A DNA stretch of 64,000 nt from Colocasia esculenta (Eukaryota > Streptophyta > Magnoliopsida > Alismatales > Araceae). The stretch lies in assembly GCA_014218235.1 (NCBI GenBank), contig CM024764.1, positions 68,671,184 to 68,735,183 of the forward strand, read 5' to 3'. How positions within the stretch are numbered: the stretch's first letter is position 1; each line of letters starts with the position of its first letter. The notes under the pieces were generated by a model that was not told the origin of the DNA, searched no databases, and saw only the letters and a list, made by a program, of their open reading frames with translations. Made by a program: the position numbers and the translations under genes. This document shows, one piece after another, positions 10,501 to 20,749 of the stretch.

Positions 10501-12371
10501 CATATTACAGGTTTGGTTTCTTGAGCACACGAGGGTGAGGCAGCCAATGAATCGGACGGCATATCCCCGCCTCTTCAGGTGGGGAACAATCGCCGGGAAA
10601 ACATCAACATTTCCTACAGCATCCCTCACCGGCCAACAGGTTTTTGGACTCCCTTTCACAAATGAAATTATTATTGAGTAATGAACTGTGTAATTTGATG
10701 TTTATTGCTATCTGATTTGCTTTTGCAGGTTATTAAAAATTTGACGGTTGAGAGAGATGAAATGGACAATGCTTCCCTCCCAGAGGACACCACCACGGTT
10801 CGTCCAGCTGCTTCCCTCACTCTTCTACATGAAATTGCAGCATCAATAAAGTCTCAAGAATTGAAATTTGATCAGTTTAACACTCACCTCAATGATCAAA
10901 AGAGACAAATTGAGGAAATCATGCATTACATTCATAGAAGGGATGATCCGGTAAGTCGTGAAGAAGGGGCAGCTGGGCCAACCTCTATATTTTCTGAACA
11001 TGTCCATGCCCAGCCTCCAATGATGCATGACGATCCGGTGACCCAACAAGAATGGGCAGCTTGGCCCCCTACATATTCTCAACACATTCCCGATCTTCCC
11101 GATGTCCAGCCTCCAATGACGAATGACGAGCATGCTCCAGCAATTGGTCATTTTGAGGAGAATATAACAACTGCTGTTGATCCCGAACATCCTACCTCAA
11201 TGGTTCGGGCCATCAAGGAGCGTGAGGACCGGCGTCCTAGCGTATATGATCAATCCCCTTATGTACGGGAGGAGAAACCCACAACAATTCTTGCTAAAGA
11301 AAAAGCAGTGGTAAGTCTCTAATCTATTATGTTACTGCATAACCTGAAAATGGCATTGATCTGAAATGTCAACACAATACGTAGGCAACAGAGGAGCCAG
11401 CCACTATACAGTGGGTGTGCAGGGGGTAGTTGAAGGGGAAGCACAATGCCATTGTCGAAAGCTTCCTTCAAACGTGTGGAAGTGTCGGCAATGAACCTGA
11501 GTAAGTTGATTGAATTTGTATGATTTCATATTTATTTCTGATTTAACTTATTTGCATGTTTTCAACCTCTATAGTTATGAAATTTTTGGTTTCGCAAATG
11601 GTCTGGTCATCCGGAAGTCACACATTCTAAACCTCCTTACCGGAGGCATGACAGAGGACACGGTATGTGTTTCACTTATGTTGTTATAGATAAAGTCCTT
11701 TAAAGGCAGGTTCATTGTACTGAGTATGGACATATTGCAGGTTATTGATGGATTGATTTCCCTACTTAAAATGAAGACTGGAAATACATTCCACAAGTGG
11801 GTTTGTTTTCCAACTATTGTGGTAAATCATATCCACGGAATGTCATGCTCAACGGAAGAGAAGGCAGCAAAGTTGTTGGAATGCGCCTACGAGAACAAGG
11901 ATTTGGAAACCCTCCAACAAAACAAGTGGCTATTCTTCGTGTTACACTCACGAAATCACTGGCATTTATTTGCAGTGGACACGGAGAATCAACTATTGGT
12001 ATCATACAATTCTTTGAAAAGTGGGGCTTTCCACAAGGCATCTGCAAGAAAATGGGTAAGTTTGTAAATCAATTGCTTTCAATGTAAATACTGTCCAATT
12101 ATTTGTTTATTTTTTTTTGCAGGCCACAACTGTAAGGCGCATGTTGAAAGAGTACAGGGCATTTCCTGATGATGCTAAATGGGAACTTCAGTTTGACAGT
12201 ACATGTGATCAACAAGCATCTGGAAGCCTGAATTGCGCGATTTATGTGGTGAAATACATAGAAGCCTTGATTAGGATGAAATTTCCTGGATGGACCTTTG
12301 ATGAGGATGATTGTAATCTATTCAGGGCCAGATTTGCAGCAATGTTGTTACAAGTAAAGAATCGGTCTTAG
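7544..12371 (+). CDS. plant mobile domain - Ulp1 (C48) cysteine protease fusion, 8 exons, one in-frame TAG
   Basis: Exons that keep frame: 7544-7721, 9730-10424, 10511-10639, 10729-11310, 11385-11500, 11575-11662, 11741-12055, 12123-12371. All introns are GT-AG, and the total is 784 codons with the stop. Exon 1 is short and basic (MAPKKSLLERFRRR). Exons 2-3 encode a plant mobile domain (VEDVGIILGLP near residue 145; WFLEHTRVRQPMNRTAYPRLF). Exon 4 is a Glu/Gln/Pro-rich linker with a likely coiled coil. Exons 6-8 form a Ulp1-type protease: RNHWHLFAVD has the His (about 669), SYNSL has Asn where Asp is usual (about 686), and QQASGSLNCAIYVVKY has the Gln and Cys (about 739). Ulp1 proteases cleave SUMO precursors and conjugates; PMDs occur in MAIN/MAIL proteins and in transposons. 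A TAG at 11427-11429 interrupts exon 5, but an acceptor using that AG would skip it in frame. Splicing is by eye. Confidence 0.8.
7745..9605 (+). repeat. intronic array of GTGACAAATA-like motifs with a 335-bp tandem unit
   Basis: Fills intron 1 of the PMD-Ulp1 gene. The motif is (C)AGTGACAAATA with variants GTGATAAATA, GTGACAATTA and GTGAGAAATC, about 14 per unit. From about 8010 a longer unit repeats: the marker AGTAAAGAATCC recurs at 8342, 8677, 9012 and 9347, each exactly 335 bp apart, giving about 4.7 copies that look nearly identical. The motif is always in the + orientation here. Subterminal motif clusters are where many plant transposases bind; that role is inferred. Confidence 0.93.
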
Positions 12372-12555
12372 AAAGTGTACATTTTTCCTGTTATGTGATG
12401 GAAAGCATTTGTTAAGGAGAAATGCTTGTAAACTACATGTAATGTATAGTTTAATGTTTCAATGTTTGACTGGTGTACTTATCAAACGAAAGTATGTGTA
12501 TAGTGTAAACTCTTGTAAAGTCTTGTTCATTTTAATAGCTAATGATCAGTAGTCT

Positions 12556-13430
12556 TCATGTATTTGTCACTGAGCTTCATCTATTTGTCACTGGAGTTGT
12601 GTCTTTGTCACAGAGGAATGTATGTATTTGTCAATGGAATCTTTTAGTTGTCACTGAAAGGGACCTATTTGTCACTGGAGTTGTGTCTTTGTCACAGAGG
12701 AATGTATGTATTTGTCAATGGAATCTTTTAGTTGTCACTGAAAGGGACCTATTTGTCACTGGAATGTTTCAGTTGTCACTGAAAGGGACCTATTTGTCAC
12801 GGGTCTGTATGTATTTGTCACTGGAAATCTTGTATTTGTCACTGGGAAGGGCCTATTTGTCACTGGAATCTCCTATTTGTCACTGGGAGGGGCCTATTTG
12901 TCACTGGTTTTGTTCTATTTGTCACTAGTTTTCTTCCATTTGTCACATAGAGTTCATACATATTTGTCACTGGAATCTCCTATTTGTCACTGGGAGGGGC
13001 CTATTTGTCACTGGTTTTGTTCTATTTGTCACTAGATTTCTTCCATTTGTCACATAGAGTTCATACCTATTTGTCACTGGAATCTCCTATTTGTCACTGG
13101 GAGGGGCCTATTTGTCACTGGTTTTGTTCTATTTGTCACTAGATTTCTTCCATTTGTCACTTAGAGTTCAGAGCTATTTGTCACTGGAATCTCCTATTTG
13201 TCACTGGGAGGGGCCTATTTGTCACTAGTTTTGTTCTATTTGTCACTAGTTTTCTTCCATTTGTCACTTAGAGTTCAGAGCTATTTGTCACTGGAATCTC
13301 CTATTTGTCACTGGGAGGGGCCTATTTGTCACTGGTTTTGTTCTATTTGTCACTAGTTTTCTTCCATTTGTCACATAGAGTTCATACCTATTTGTCACTG
13401 GAATCTCCTATTTGTCACTGGGAGGGGCCT
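12556..13430 (-). repeat. right inner array of TATTTGTCACT motifs (inverted relative to the left array)
   Basis: About 40 copies of CTATTTGTCACTGG-like units spaced mostly 20-25 bp, the reverse complement of the left-array motif. A larger unit of roughly 115-120 bp, marked by GGGAGGGGCC then TTCTTCCATTTGTCAC, recurs about five times between 12880 and 13430. The array begins about 180 bp after the stop codon of the PMD-Ulp1 gene. Open frames here are by-products of the repeat. Confidence 0.93.
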
Positions 13431-13867
13431 TCCAGTGACAAATACAAGATTCCCAGTGACAAATAGGTCCCTTCCAGTGACAAATACAAGATTCCCAGTG
13501 ACAAAAGACATGAACTCAACTGACAAATGGACGAAAACTAGTGACAAATAGAAGAAAACTAGTGACAAATAGGTCCCTTCCAGTGACAAATACAAGATTC
13601 CCAGTGACAAATAGGTCCCTTCCAGTGACAAATACAAGATTCTCAGTGACAAATAGGTCCCTTCCAGTGACAAATACAAGATTCCCAGTGACAAATACAT
13701 CCAGACCAGTGACAAATAGAAGATTCCAGTGACAAATACATGCAGACCAGTGACAAATAGAAAAATTCATGTGGCAGACTCAAGAATTGCAGTGACAAAT
13801 ACAAACATTCCACTGACAAATACATACAGACCAGTGACAAATACATTCCTTTCAGTGACAAATATAA
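13431..13867 (+). repeat. right outer array of AGTGACAAATA motifs
   Basis: At 13430/13431 the motif flips to the + orientation (GGGAGGGGCCTTCCAGTGAC). About 20 copies follow, spaced 20-25 bp, with alternating tails AGGTCCCTTC and ACAAGATTC. It merges into degenerate copies up to about 13925. The switch point makes the two right arrays one large inverted repeat. Confidence 0.92.
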
Positions 13868-14000
13868 ATATTTCAAAAAACAATAGAAGAATTTTACAAA
13901 AAATATAAATTTTCAATGACAATTAACTAAGAGTACATAGCATTCAAAAATAATGGAAGAAGTACAAATGACAGTCACAAACAGATACATATCCACTTAC

Positions 14001-14535
14001 AATTGCAGACATGTGCAACATCCTTATTCTCTAGATCTGGGCATCCCAGCACTAGTTCGTTAACTTCGTCATTTCTCTCATGTTCAACATCATTGTTCCC
14101 TAAATCAGGGCTTGCAGGCACTGATTTTATTTCGTTAACATCGTCAATAATGTCATGTATAACAGATCTCACTGGTTCTTCAGAAGGTCCTCCAAGAGTT
14201 TGTTGTGCTTCTACATTTTCTTCCGGAGGTACTTCTGGGCTCTGATAGAGTACTTCTGCTCTCTTGTCATCGTTACTTGCATGCAGTGGACCATGTGCCG
14301 TCGGGACGTAATGCATGAACGACGTAGTGTATGGCGTCATGAAGGGGTATAACAATGGCCTATTTATCATCTGATAAAGTGGCATAAATGGTATACCTAC
14401 CGGCCTACTTATCTGATAAGGTGGCATAAATGGTGGTGGCATCACTCCCGCCGGCACAGTACACTGTATCTTCAAATTCTCCCCAGAGCTGGACTGACCT
14501 GATTTCTGCATGGCGTTACTCTTCTTAGTAGTCAT
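14001..14535 (-). CDS. Pro-rich ORF driven from the right TIR (first exon, unknown function)
   Basis: The chosen start is the ATG at 14535-14533 because it occupies the same place relative to the TIR as the left gene's ATG and has a similar context (SSMTTKKS against SSMAPKKS). The frame is open upstream too, but that is TIR sequence. About 178 codons run to a donor-like GTAAGT at 14000-13995. The product has a Pro/Met/Tyr-rich centre (repeated PFMPPYQ / PFMPLYQ / PFMTPY) and an acidic C-terminal part with a duplicated PDL.N.DV motif. No second exon is evident because the next 1.6 kb is repeat array, so the gene may be truncated. I recognise no family; it occupies the mudrB position. Confidence 0.5.
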
Positions 14536-14912
14536 GGATGAAGAAGACAGAACGAGGAAGATCACTGGATTTGCAGAGAGATGATCACGGGATTTGCAGG
14601 GAGGATGGTAGATGTTTCGTGGGAGAGGAAGGTTGTAAATTTCGTGGGGATGTTGCAATGGAGGAGACTCTTCTTTCAGATTTTTCACACAAAAGGCGGG
14701 AAGGGCAAAATTGGGTTTAAAAAATTCAGAAGCGTAATCGCAGTTTCGTGACGCCGGCGGTTTCATGATGAAACGTCTCGGGAAGCCGCAACGCAGGCGA
14801 CGAGCATTAATGGCGTATGACGTGGCTCCCTTGCAACGTGGGCGAATGAGAAGCCACCCGGCGAATCCAACATGGCGTATTTGACCGTATGAACGTGTAC
14901 AAAGCATTTCTC
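14536..14912 (-). repeat. right terminal inverted repeat
   Basis: Counterpart of 7143-7543. The outermost 40 bases match exactly by eye, then blocks of similarity continue to the ATG at 14535. It reads into the Pro-rich ORF. Confidence 0.75.
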
Positions 14913-14926
14913 ATTTGGGAAATGCC

Positions 14927-14950
14927 ATTTGCACGGCCGGCCGTGCAAAT
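14927..14950. repeat. perfect 24-bp palindrome
   Basis: Half-site ATTTGCACGGCC followed directly by its complement. It resembles two copies of the terminus of a neighbouring GC-rich element joined head to head. Confidence 0.9.
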
Positions 14951-15060
14951 AATTTGCACGGCCGGCCGCGCCATCCCGCGCCCCGGGCGCGCGCCCACCC
15001 CCGCATGTGGGTGCGCCCACGTCCATGTGGGCGCGGGATGGCGCGGCGGCCGTACAAATT
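14951..15060. repeat. 110-bp GC-rich foldback element
   Basis: The two arms AATTTGCACGGCCGGCCGCG and its near-complement at 15030-15060 pair over more than 30 bases, including GCCATCCCGCGCCC / GGGCGCGGGATGGC. The loop is itself GC-rich (CCCACCCCCGCATGTGGGTG). The extreme GC content contrasts with the AT-rich surroundings. It looks like a small foldback transposon or the fused ends of one. Confidence 0.8.
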
Positions 15061-15211
15061 AGGCCAGCCGTGCACAAAGCGGTTCTCTTCTCATTTATAA
15101 TGGGATCTATTAGGCCAGCCGTGCACAAAGCGGTTCTCTTCTCATTTATAATGGGATCTATTAGGCCAGCCGTGCACAAAGCGGTTCTCTTCTCATTTAT
15201 AATGGGATCTA
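15059..15211. repeat. three tandem 51-bp repeats resembling the element terminus
   Basis: Three near-perfect copies of a 51-bp unit containing GGCCAGCCGTGCACAAAGC and GGTTCTCTTCTCATTTATAA. Read on the - strand, the unit begins GAGAA and contains GCTTTGTGCACGG, similar to the transposon's own GAGAAATGCTTTGTACACG. Each copy also contains ATTTATAAT, the candidate target duplication. Confidence 0.88.
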
Positions 15212-15607
15212 CATCTTACCTAACAAAAACCATAAGACTCTTTTAGCCATCCACCACGGGAGATAAAACATTTCTTAACAAACAAAAGTTGTCCTCTTTT
15301 CTGATGTGCAGCGGCCTGCGGGCAGCCATGGAGATGGAGGCTGGAGGGGAGGGGTCCTCCCCCAACTGGACACACGCGTACGCACAGAGGTCGAGGCGTT
15401 AACTTTTGTCATTTTTCACAACATTGGTATCCCTGACCGGAGCTGGTATGGCTTGCCCCGGGTCGGCCACCAGCTGATGACTAGCTGTGTCACTGCATTA
15501 GCAAGTCCTGGCTCCTGCTATACATCCATCTACCTCTTCTTGCTTCTACTTACTGCCCAGATCGAAAGACTCGGGCCGCCGCGGCCCCTTCCGGTTTCCC
15601 TCCGGCG

Positions 15608-17773
15608 ATGGCGAGCAAAGAAGAAAGCAAGGGCGACTGCCAGGGGAAGATGCCCCACTTCTTCAAGGTCTTCCTCCCCGGCCTCACATCCGAGAAGCTG
15701 GTAAATGATATAAACCAATGCATTTGCTCCCGCGCTCTCCTTCCACCGCACATACACAGGGTTTCTTATGCGTAGGTGGTAGCCCTCCTCTGCCTGAGAC
15801 TCTCGGCTCTGGCGCTGAATGCCGCAGGAAATCCCACCCGCATTCCAGAAGCACATGGAAGCCGGCCTCCGCTCCTGTCTTCTGATGGGTCCGAGCGGGA
15901 ACATGTGGAGCGTGGGGATCGCGATGAGCCAGACCGGAGCGCTGTTCTTCACGGACGGATGGAGGCAGTTCACCGAGGACCACGCCATGGAGACGGGGGA
16001 GTTCTTCGTCTTCATCTACTATGGCGCCGCCCGCTTCCGGCTGCTCATCTTCGACACCAGCGCCTGCGAGAAGGAGTCCGCGTTCCGCGCCACGCCCTCC
16101 CAGAGCACCACCGACGCCGAAGAGAAGGGGGAGAACGAACAGGAAGGAACAAGAGGAGGCCTTTCTGGCGCTGCTGCCATGGGGCTCGCCTCCAAACTCA
16201 GGAACAAGTGGAGCCTCCAGTACAAGGAGAGTGGTGGCGAAGGGGACCCCCATGCCGCGGAGTGCACGTTGCAGAAGGAAGCAGGCGCTGGTGATGCTCC
16301 GGAAGGAAGCGCCACCCCTCCAGCTAGTGCTCTCAAGAAGACTTACGCCCGCAAACAACGACGCCGTGAGGAAGCTGTCCATCTCCATGATTCCGTCCAT
16401 GTCTTGTTTCCGTGCCCGAATTTAACTAAAGTTGATCTTTTTTTATTATTATTTCCTCGTCAAGCTAGCTCTTGTTGGATTATAGATCAGGAATTTATAA
16501 TCGGAGGCATTTCGGCTTTTGCAGCCAGGGGGCTGTTGCTGTCACAGAGGCGCCCGGTGACGAGCGAAGAGATCGAGAGAGCTCACAAAGCCGCGAACGC
16601 CTTCACATCTGAGAACCCTTTCCAAGTCATCATCATGCGCAAGACTGGCGTTTACCTTGGTCACAGCATGGTAAAGTCAGAAACCTCTCTCTCTCTCTCT
16701 CTCTCTCTCTTAGCGAAGACATGACTGACTGATTAGTCTGATGGGTATCACAGATTATATTGCCTTCCTTATCTAGATTAGTCTGATGAGTAATAAACTT
16801 CCTTGCTTTGTTTTATTTGATCGTGATTCATATTGGACTCGTTAAAGAAGAGTGTTTATGGGCTTGTGGTAGCAATAAGTGCAAATATATCTTCTCCATT
16901 GGATATCTAAATTTTCGGGGCTTTTTATCACATTCCTGTCTTTGACGCACAGTCCTCTGGATCTTATGCTGACTGGACTGCCTTGTGTTTCTTTCTCTAT
17001 GTGGTCGATTGGACAGGTTGGTAATTAAATATATGTGGTACAAGGTTGCCCTTTGCCATAATAATCTCTGTACTCTCACTGCAAACGCTCTAGTGTTGTT
17101 TTTGTGCTCATTTTCTCCAGCTTCTTTCAAATTAATTGTTTGTCCATGGATAAGGATGTTGATCGATATTCATGTGTAGCAATTAATTAGTCCGTTCCTT
17201 CATGTTATTTGCTTCTTCAAAATTAATAGCTTCATGATCTTGTGACGTTTGGTAATTCCTCCCTTATTCCACCCCTTTTTGCTACTATTTCACAGCGGTA
17301 GACTAGTTTAATTCACATGATACTCCATAAGTAGAGTGGATGAATGCGGTAGATTCTTAGGGCCTCATGGTAAAGTAACTAGCTTCCCCTTGATTTCGGA
17401 ATTTAGGTAGCTGATTACAGCCACCTCCTGTGGCTCCAACCATCAAAGTTGAACTGTGGCATGCAGTTTGCTGATATCTAACTCTGCATGCATGCAGCCA
17501 CTGCCTCACTCATTCGCAAAGTCTTATCTCCCGAAGAATTCTCGGAAGATCAGTCTCTCAGATTGTAGGGGGAAGGAGTGGGAAGTTAACTTTCTTCCTT
17601 TAGATAGCGCCTACATTTTTAGTGCTGGTTGGCGTCAGTTCTCTCTCGACAACCATCTGGAACAAGACGATGCATGTGTGTTTGAGGTCATCAGGAAGGA
17701 CAAGATCCGAGTGCATATTTTCAGGGTTGTGGAGGAGGTCCAGCCATTGATCAGAAAAATTGTAAGGAACTGA
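15608..17773 (+). CDS. REM-like transcription factor with two B3 DNA-binding domains
   Basis: Exons by eye: 15608-15700, 15828-16365, 16525-16670, 17498-17773 (GT-AG, frame kept, about 350 aa). The start MASKEESKGDC is the first ATG in frame with the domain. B3 domain 1 spans about residues 16-115: HFFKVFLPGLTSEKL, IPPAFQKHMEAG, WSVGIAMSQTGALFF, DGWRQFTEDHAMETGEF. B3 domain 2 spans about 240-345: NPFQVIIMRKTGVYLGHSM, LPHSFAKSYLP, AGWRQFSLDNHLEQDD, CVFEVI. A Lys/Arg-rich linker (KKTYARKQRRR) between them may be a nuclear signal. B3 domains bind DNA in plant transcription factors, and paired B3 domains are typical of the REM group. Intron 2 is optional in the frame: 15819-16724 is open throughout, so its boundaries are uncertain. 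Binding site and target genes cannot be read from sequence. Confidence 0.85.
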
Positions 17774-20749
17774 TGATAAGCAGCATTGAATTGGCATTGT
17801 ATACAATACCCAGGAAAGTATCATGGTTCCTCCTAATTGCCAACAGGTTCAGCAGAAGGCATGAAATATTGTTTGCAATTTTTTTAGAATTTGGCATGCT
17901 CGCACCACATCATCATTGTACATCTCCACAAGACTTCATAGCCTTGATCTGTCTATTTTTAACATTTAGCTCTTATGGTTGAAGTAGTAGCCATGGGCCG
18001 TTTTGCAGACGGCCTTTAAGTACATTGGTGGTTTTTGTTGCAGCAATTTTGTTTTTCATATTCCCCCTTCTGGTGCCCAAATGTTTGGATATCAGGTCTG
18101 TGAATATCTGATCAGGGAATATAATGTGTATGGTATGCATGTAAGCATTTCTTTTACCAGGATTCTACAAATGGAAAACATGTTGAAGATGGTAAATGGG
18201 GAGATGTTAAGGGAGGTGATGAGGATGGCAAAAGAGTAGGAGGACCTCTCAACATGATGAGATAGCATTAAAGCCTAAAAGAGCTATAGATAGATTCAGT
18301 TTTTCGTTTGTAGTATTATGCTAATGCATAATCATATCTTATGGTTAACTGCCTAAGATTTAGATCTTCTAGGGGAATAGAAGATTTCTATTGTATCCAT
18401 TATTTAGGAAAATAAGTAGATCATATGTGTACCTTGGAACATAGGTCTCTGTTACACGGGATATGCATTCAAAAGCCAAACTTTCTTCAAAATAAGATGG
18501 TTCTGATGAGCAAATAGCAATGTGCAAGGAAAGGAATTTTTTTCGGTTATTTATTTGTAAGTTAAATGCCGGGTGGATCCAGTATGAAATAGAAAAGGAC
18601 TATCATGATACCTCACTTATGACTTTAGCATCATGGCACAGCCCAGATTTCTTCACCATCTTTTCCTCCTGTAGCATATCTTAATAATTTGGTGAGGCCA
18701 TGGTAAACACACTCTTGTTTCTGCTTACATGTTACAACTTCTGAGTTGTCTAAACCTTGAGCTAACTAACAGTTAGCACCTCATTTACAAACATGATAAA
18801 AGAATTATAGCCAAGACTTCTGTAGTTACACACATGAATCTTGACTTATTATCTGTGGAAGCATCTTATTGCGACCCAATCTGTACAATTTCCAAGGTCT
18901 CTCTCTTGTTCCTTTGTATTAGTATAAAGGGACCACAGAAATAGACTTTCAATTTTTCACATAATGGCAATCATGTTTCTTTACATCTACCTCATTCAAG
19001 TTCATCAGTCCACCTAAGGTGCCTGAATATTTTTGAAATAGCATAAGCCATGTAAGAAGTAACAATAACCACTTTGCAACTTGCGAAGAAGATTCTTAAT
19101 GAAACCAAATAATGTATCTACACTTGAAAGTTCTCTTGCAAAGTTTAACACCCATCAAATTGTTTACCAAGTGCCAACAATCAAACCACCAACTATTTTC
19201 TTAGCCATAATGTCAATAACTGGGGGAAAGAATCTTCATGCCTCAGAAGTATTGACTCAGGTGAAGTTTTCTTCTGATATTGCTTCTACTGGCATATAAA
19301 ATCATGATAGAGAGAAAGTTTAACCAAATCTGTACAGCTTTCAATCACAACTGTGTCAGAATATTAGGGGAATTAGGGGAACCACCAAACATGTCAGTTG
19401 TCATCCTATCTTCTCTTTATGAAGTCTCTCAACGTCCACACTCCATCCTAGAAATGGTCATAGATCAGAAAATAATTAAGAACTAACATAAAAATGCAAC
19501 AAGAACTCTAAGGTAACATGGCAAAGAATAGTTTGAAGTTATCAACAGTCTGTAAGAGGAGTATTTGAGCATAATAAAGAGGAAAAAAATAGCTAAACTT
19601 GGACACATCTTTCAAGATCATTTGTAATACCTGCTCAGAATATCCAGAGCAGTTATATGGACGAATGTGATCCCTTTTCTCAAAAAAAGAAAGCATTTCA
19701 GTTCATGTTTCACTCTAAATTTATAGTTAACTTTCAGTCAAGTGTACATAAAAACATTTTGACACCACGGAAGAATTGTTCTTACTCCTATGAAAAAAAC
19801 ATTTTGACACCACAGAAGAATTGTTCCAACTCCTATGACATTTTGTTTCTTATTTCTAACAACTTCAATCTTATGCAGCATGGCAACATCCAAAACCCAC
19901 AGCAACGAAAGGCAACAAACAAGATAAAGAGGCCTATTTACATCATATTAAGATGAAAAATCTTGCTTCATTGTTACACAAATTTACCAAAAATACTTGG
20001 ACACAGCAACTTTATGAAGTCCCTATAAAGAAGTTTTCTTAGAAAATCTCCTTACATCAGTTTATAAAAAGATCTATGCTAACTTTTATGTTGTTCATTT
20101 TTGTGAATGATTCCTGTGATTTTTTGTATTCTCGACTCCAATGGTTTTTTGCAACTCCAATGCCTTTTTGCAAAGCAAATACTACGAAAACTTTGGTCCT
20201 AGAGTAGAAATTCTTCAAAGTTTATCACATTATATTAACTATTAAAAGTTTCAAAGGAAATCCTACCAGTGAAACATACTTCTCATTCTTAAAGAAAGTG
20301 CAGAAGCTCTGTGCATTAAGCTCGCACTTGAAGACAGAGGGTGAGTAACATCATTAATATCTGTTAAACCTTTCATGGAACCCACCAACAAACACTGAGA
20401 AAGTCACATCATTGTCAAACCAGTAAAAATTTCAGCCTGTGAAATGATGCACTCATACCTGAAGAGAAAGTCCTCATTCCTCACACTTTTCCCATGCAAA
20501 TATCCTTCTGGTTTTCGATGTATTTGAAACATGAACCATGACTTCCAGGGTAAAGGCCAAAAGAATAGACTCAAATTGTGATGTTTGTGCCCTTCCGGAA
20601 AAATGGATTGTCCCTGTTCACTACAACAAATGCAGACATTAGGTTAGGATACTCTTTCAGAACCCATTCTCTTCAACCCATGTAAGCTGCTTCAGTTCAT
20701 GTTTTACCTTTAAATTGAGGATTATATGCCTGCAGAGAGCAAACAACAT
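17774..20749. other. non-coding spacer between the B3 and GT47 genes
   Basis: It contains the likely 3' untranslated regions of the two converging genes and AT-rich sequence. No ORF shows recognisable content. A 45-bp tandem duplication lies at about 19754-19843 (ACATTTTGACACCAC... twice). Confidence 0.6.

Larger units (their letters stand above)
7143..14912. mobile_element. Mutator-like element with convergent PMD-Ulp1 and Pro-rich genes, no visible transposase
   Basis: The two ends are long inverted repeats. The outer 40 bases (7143-7182 against the complement of 14873-14912) look identical, starting GAGAAATGCTTTGTACACG. Weaker similarity continues about 380-400 bp inward, up to and past an ATG on each side. 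Each end therefore drives an inward gene, the layout known for maize MuDR. On the left is a PMD-Ulp1 fusion on +; on the right is a short Pro-rich ORF on -. The rest is arrays of a GTGACAAATA-like motif. No MURA-type transposase (DDE, SWIM zinc finger) is recognisable. The 9 bases before it, ATTTATAAT (7134-7142), recur at 15093, 15144 and 15195, so the true right end may be displaced. Long TIRs and a 9-bp TSD fit the Mutator superfamily; assignment is by architecture only. Confidence 0.78.

Noticed and set aside
7745..13867. CRISPR-like array of short regular repeats
   Set aside because: The genome is plant nuclear. The repeats are imperfect, the spacers are themselves repeated, and there are no cas genes.
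12542..13876. ORFs rich in FVTG / YLSL repeats
   Set aside because: They result from the TATTTGTCACT array, whose 20-25-bp units happen to lack stops in some frames.
14763..15246. ORFs with repeated VHKAVLFSFIMGSI
   Set aside because: They are three copies of a 51-bp DNA repeat (a multiple of 3), not a protein repeat.
18003..18239. 78-codon ORF after the B3 gene
   Set aside because: No similarity seen; it lies in the probable 3' untranslated region or spacer.
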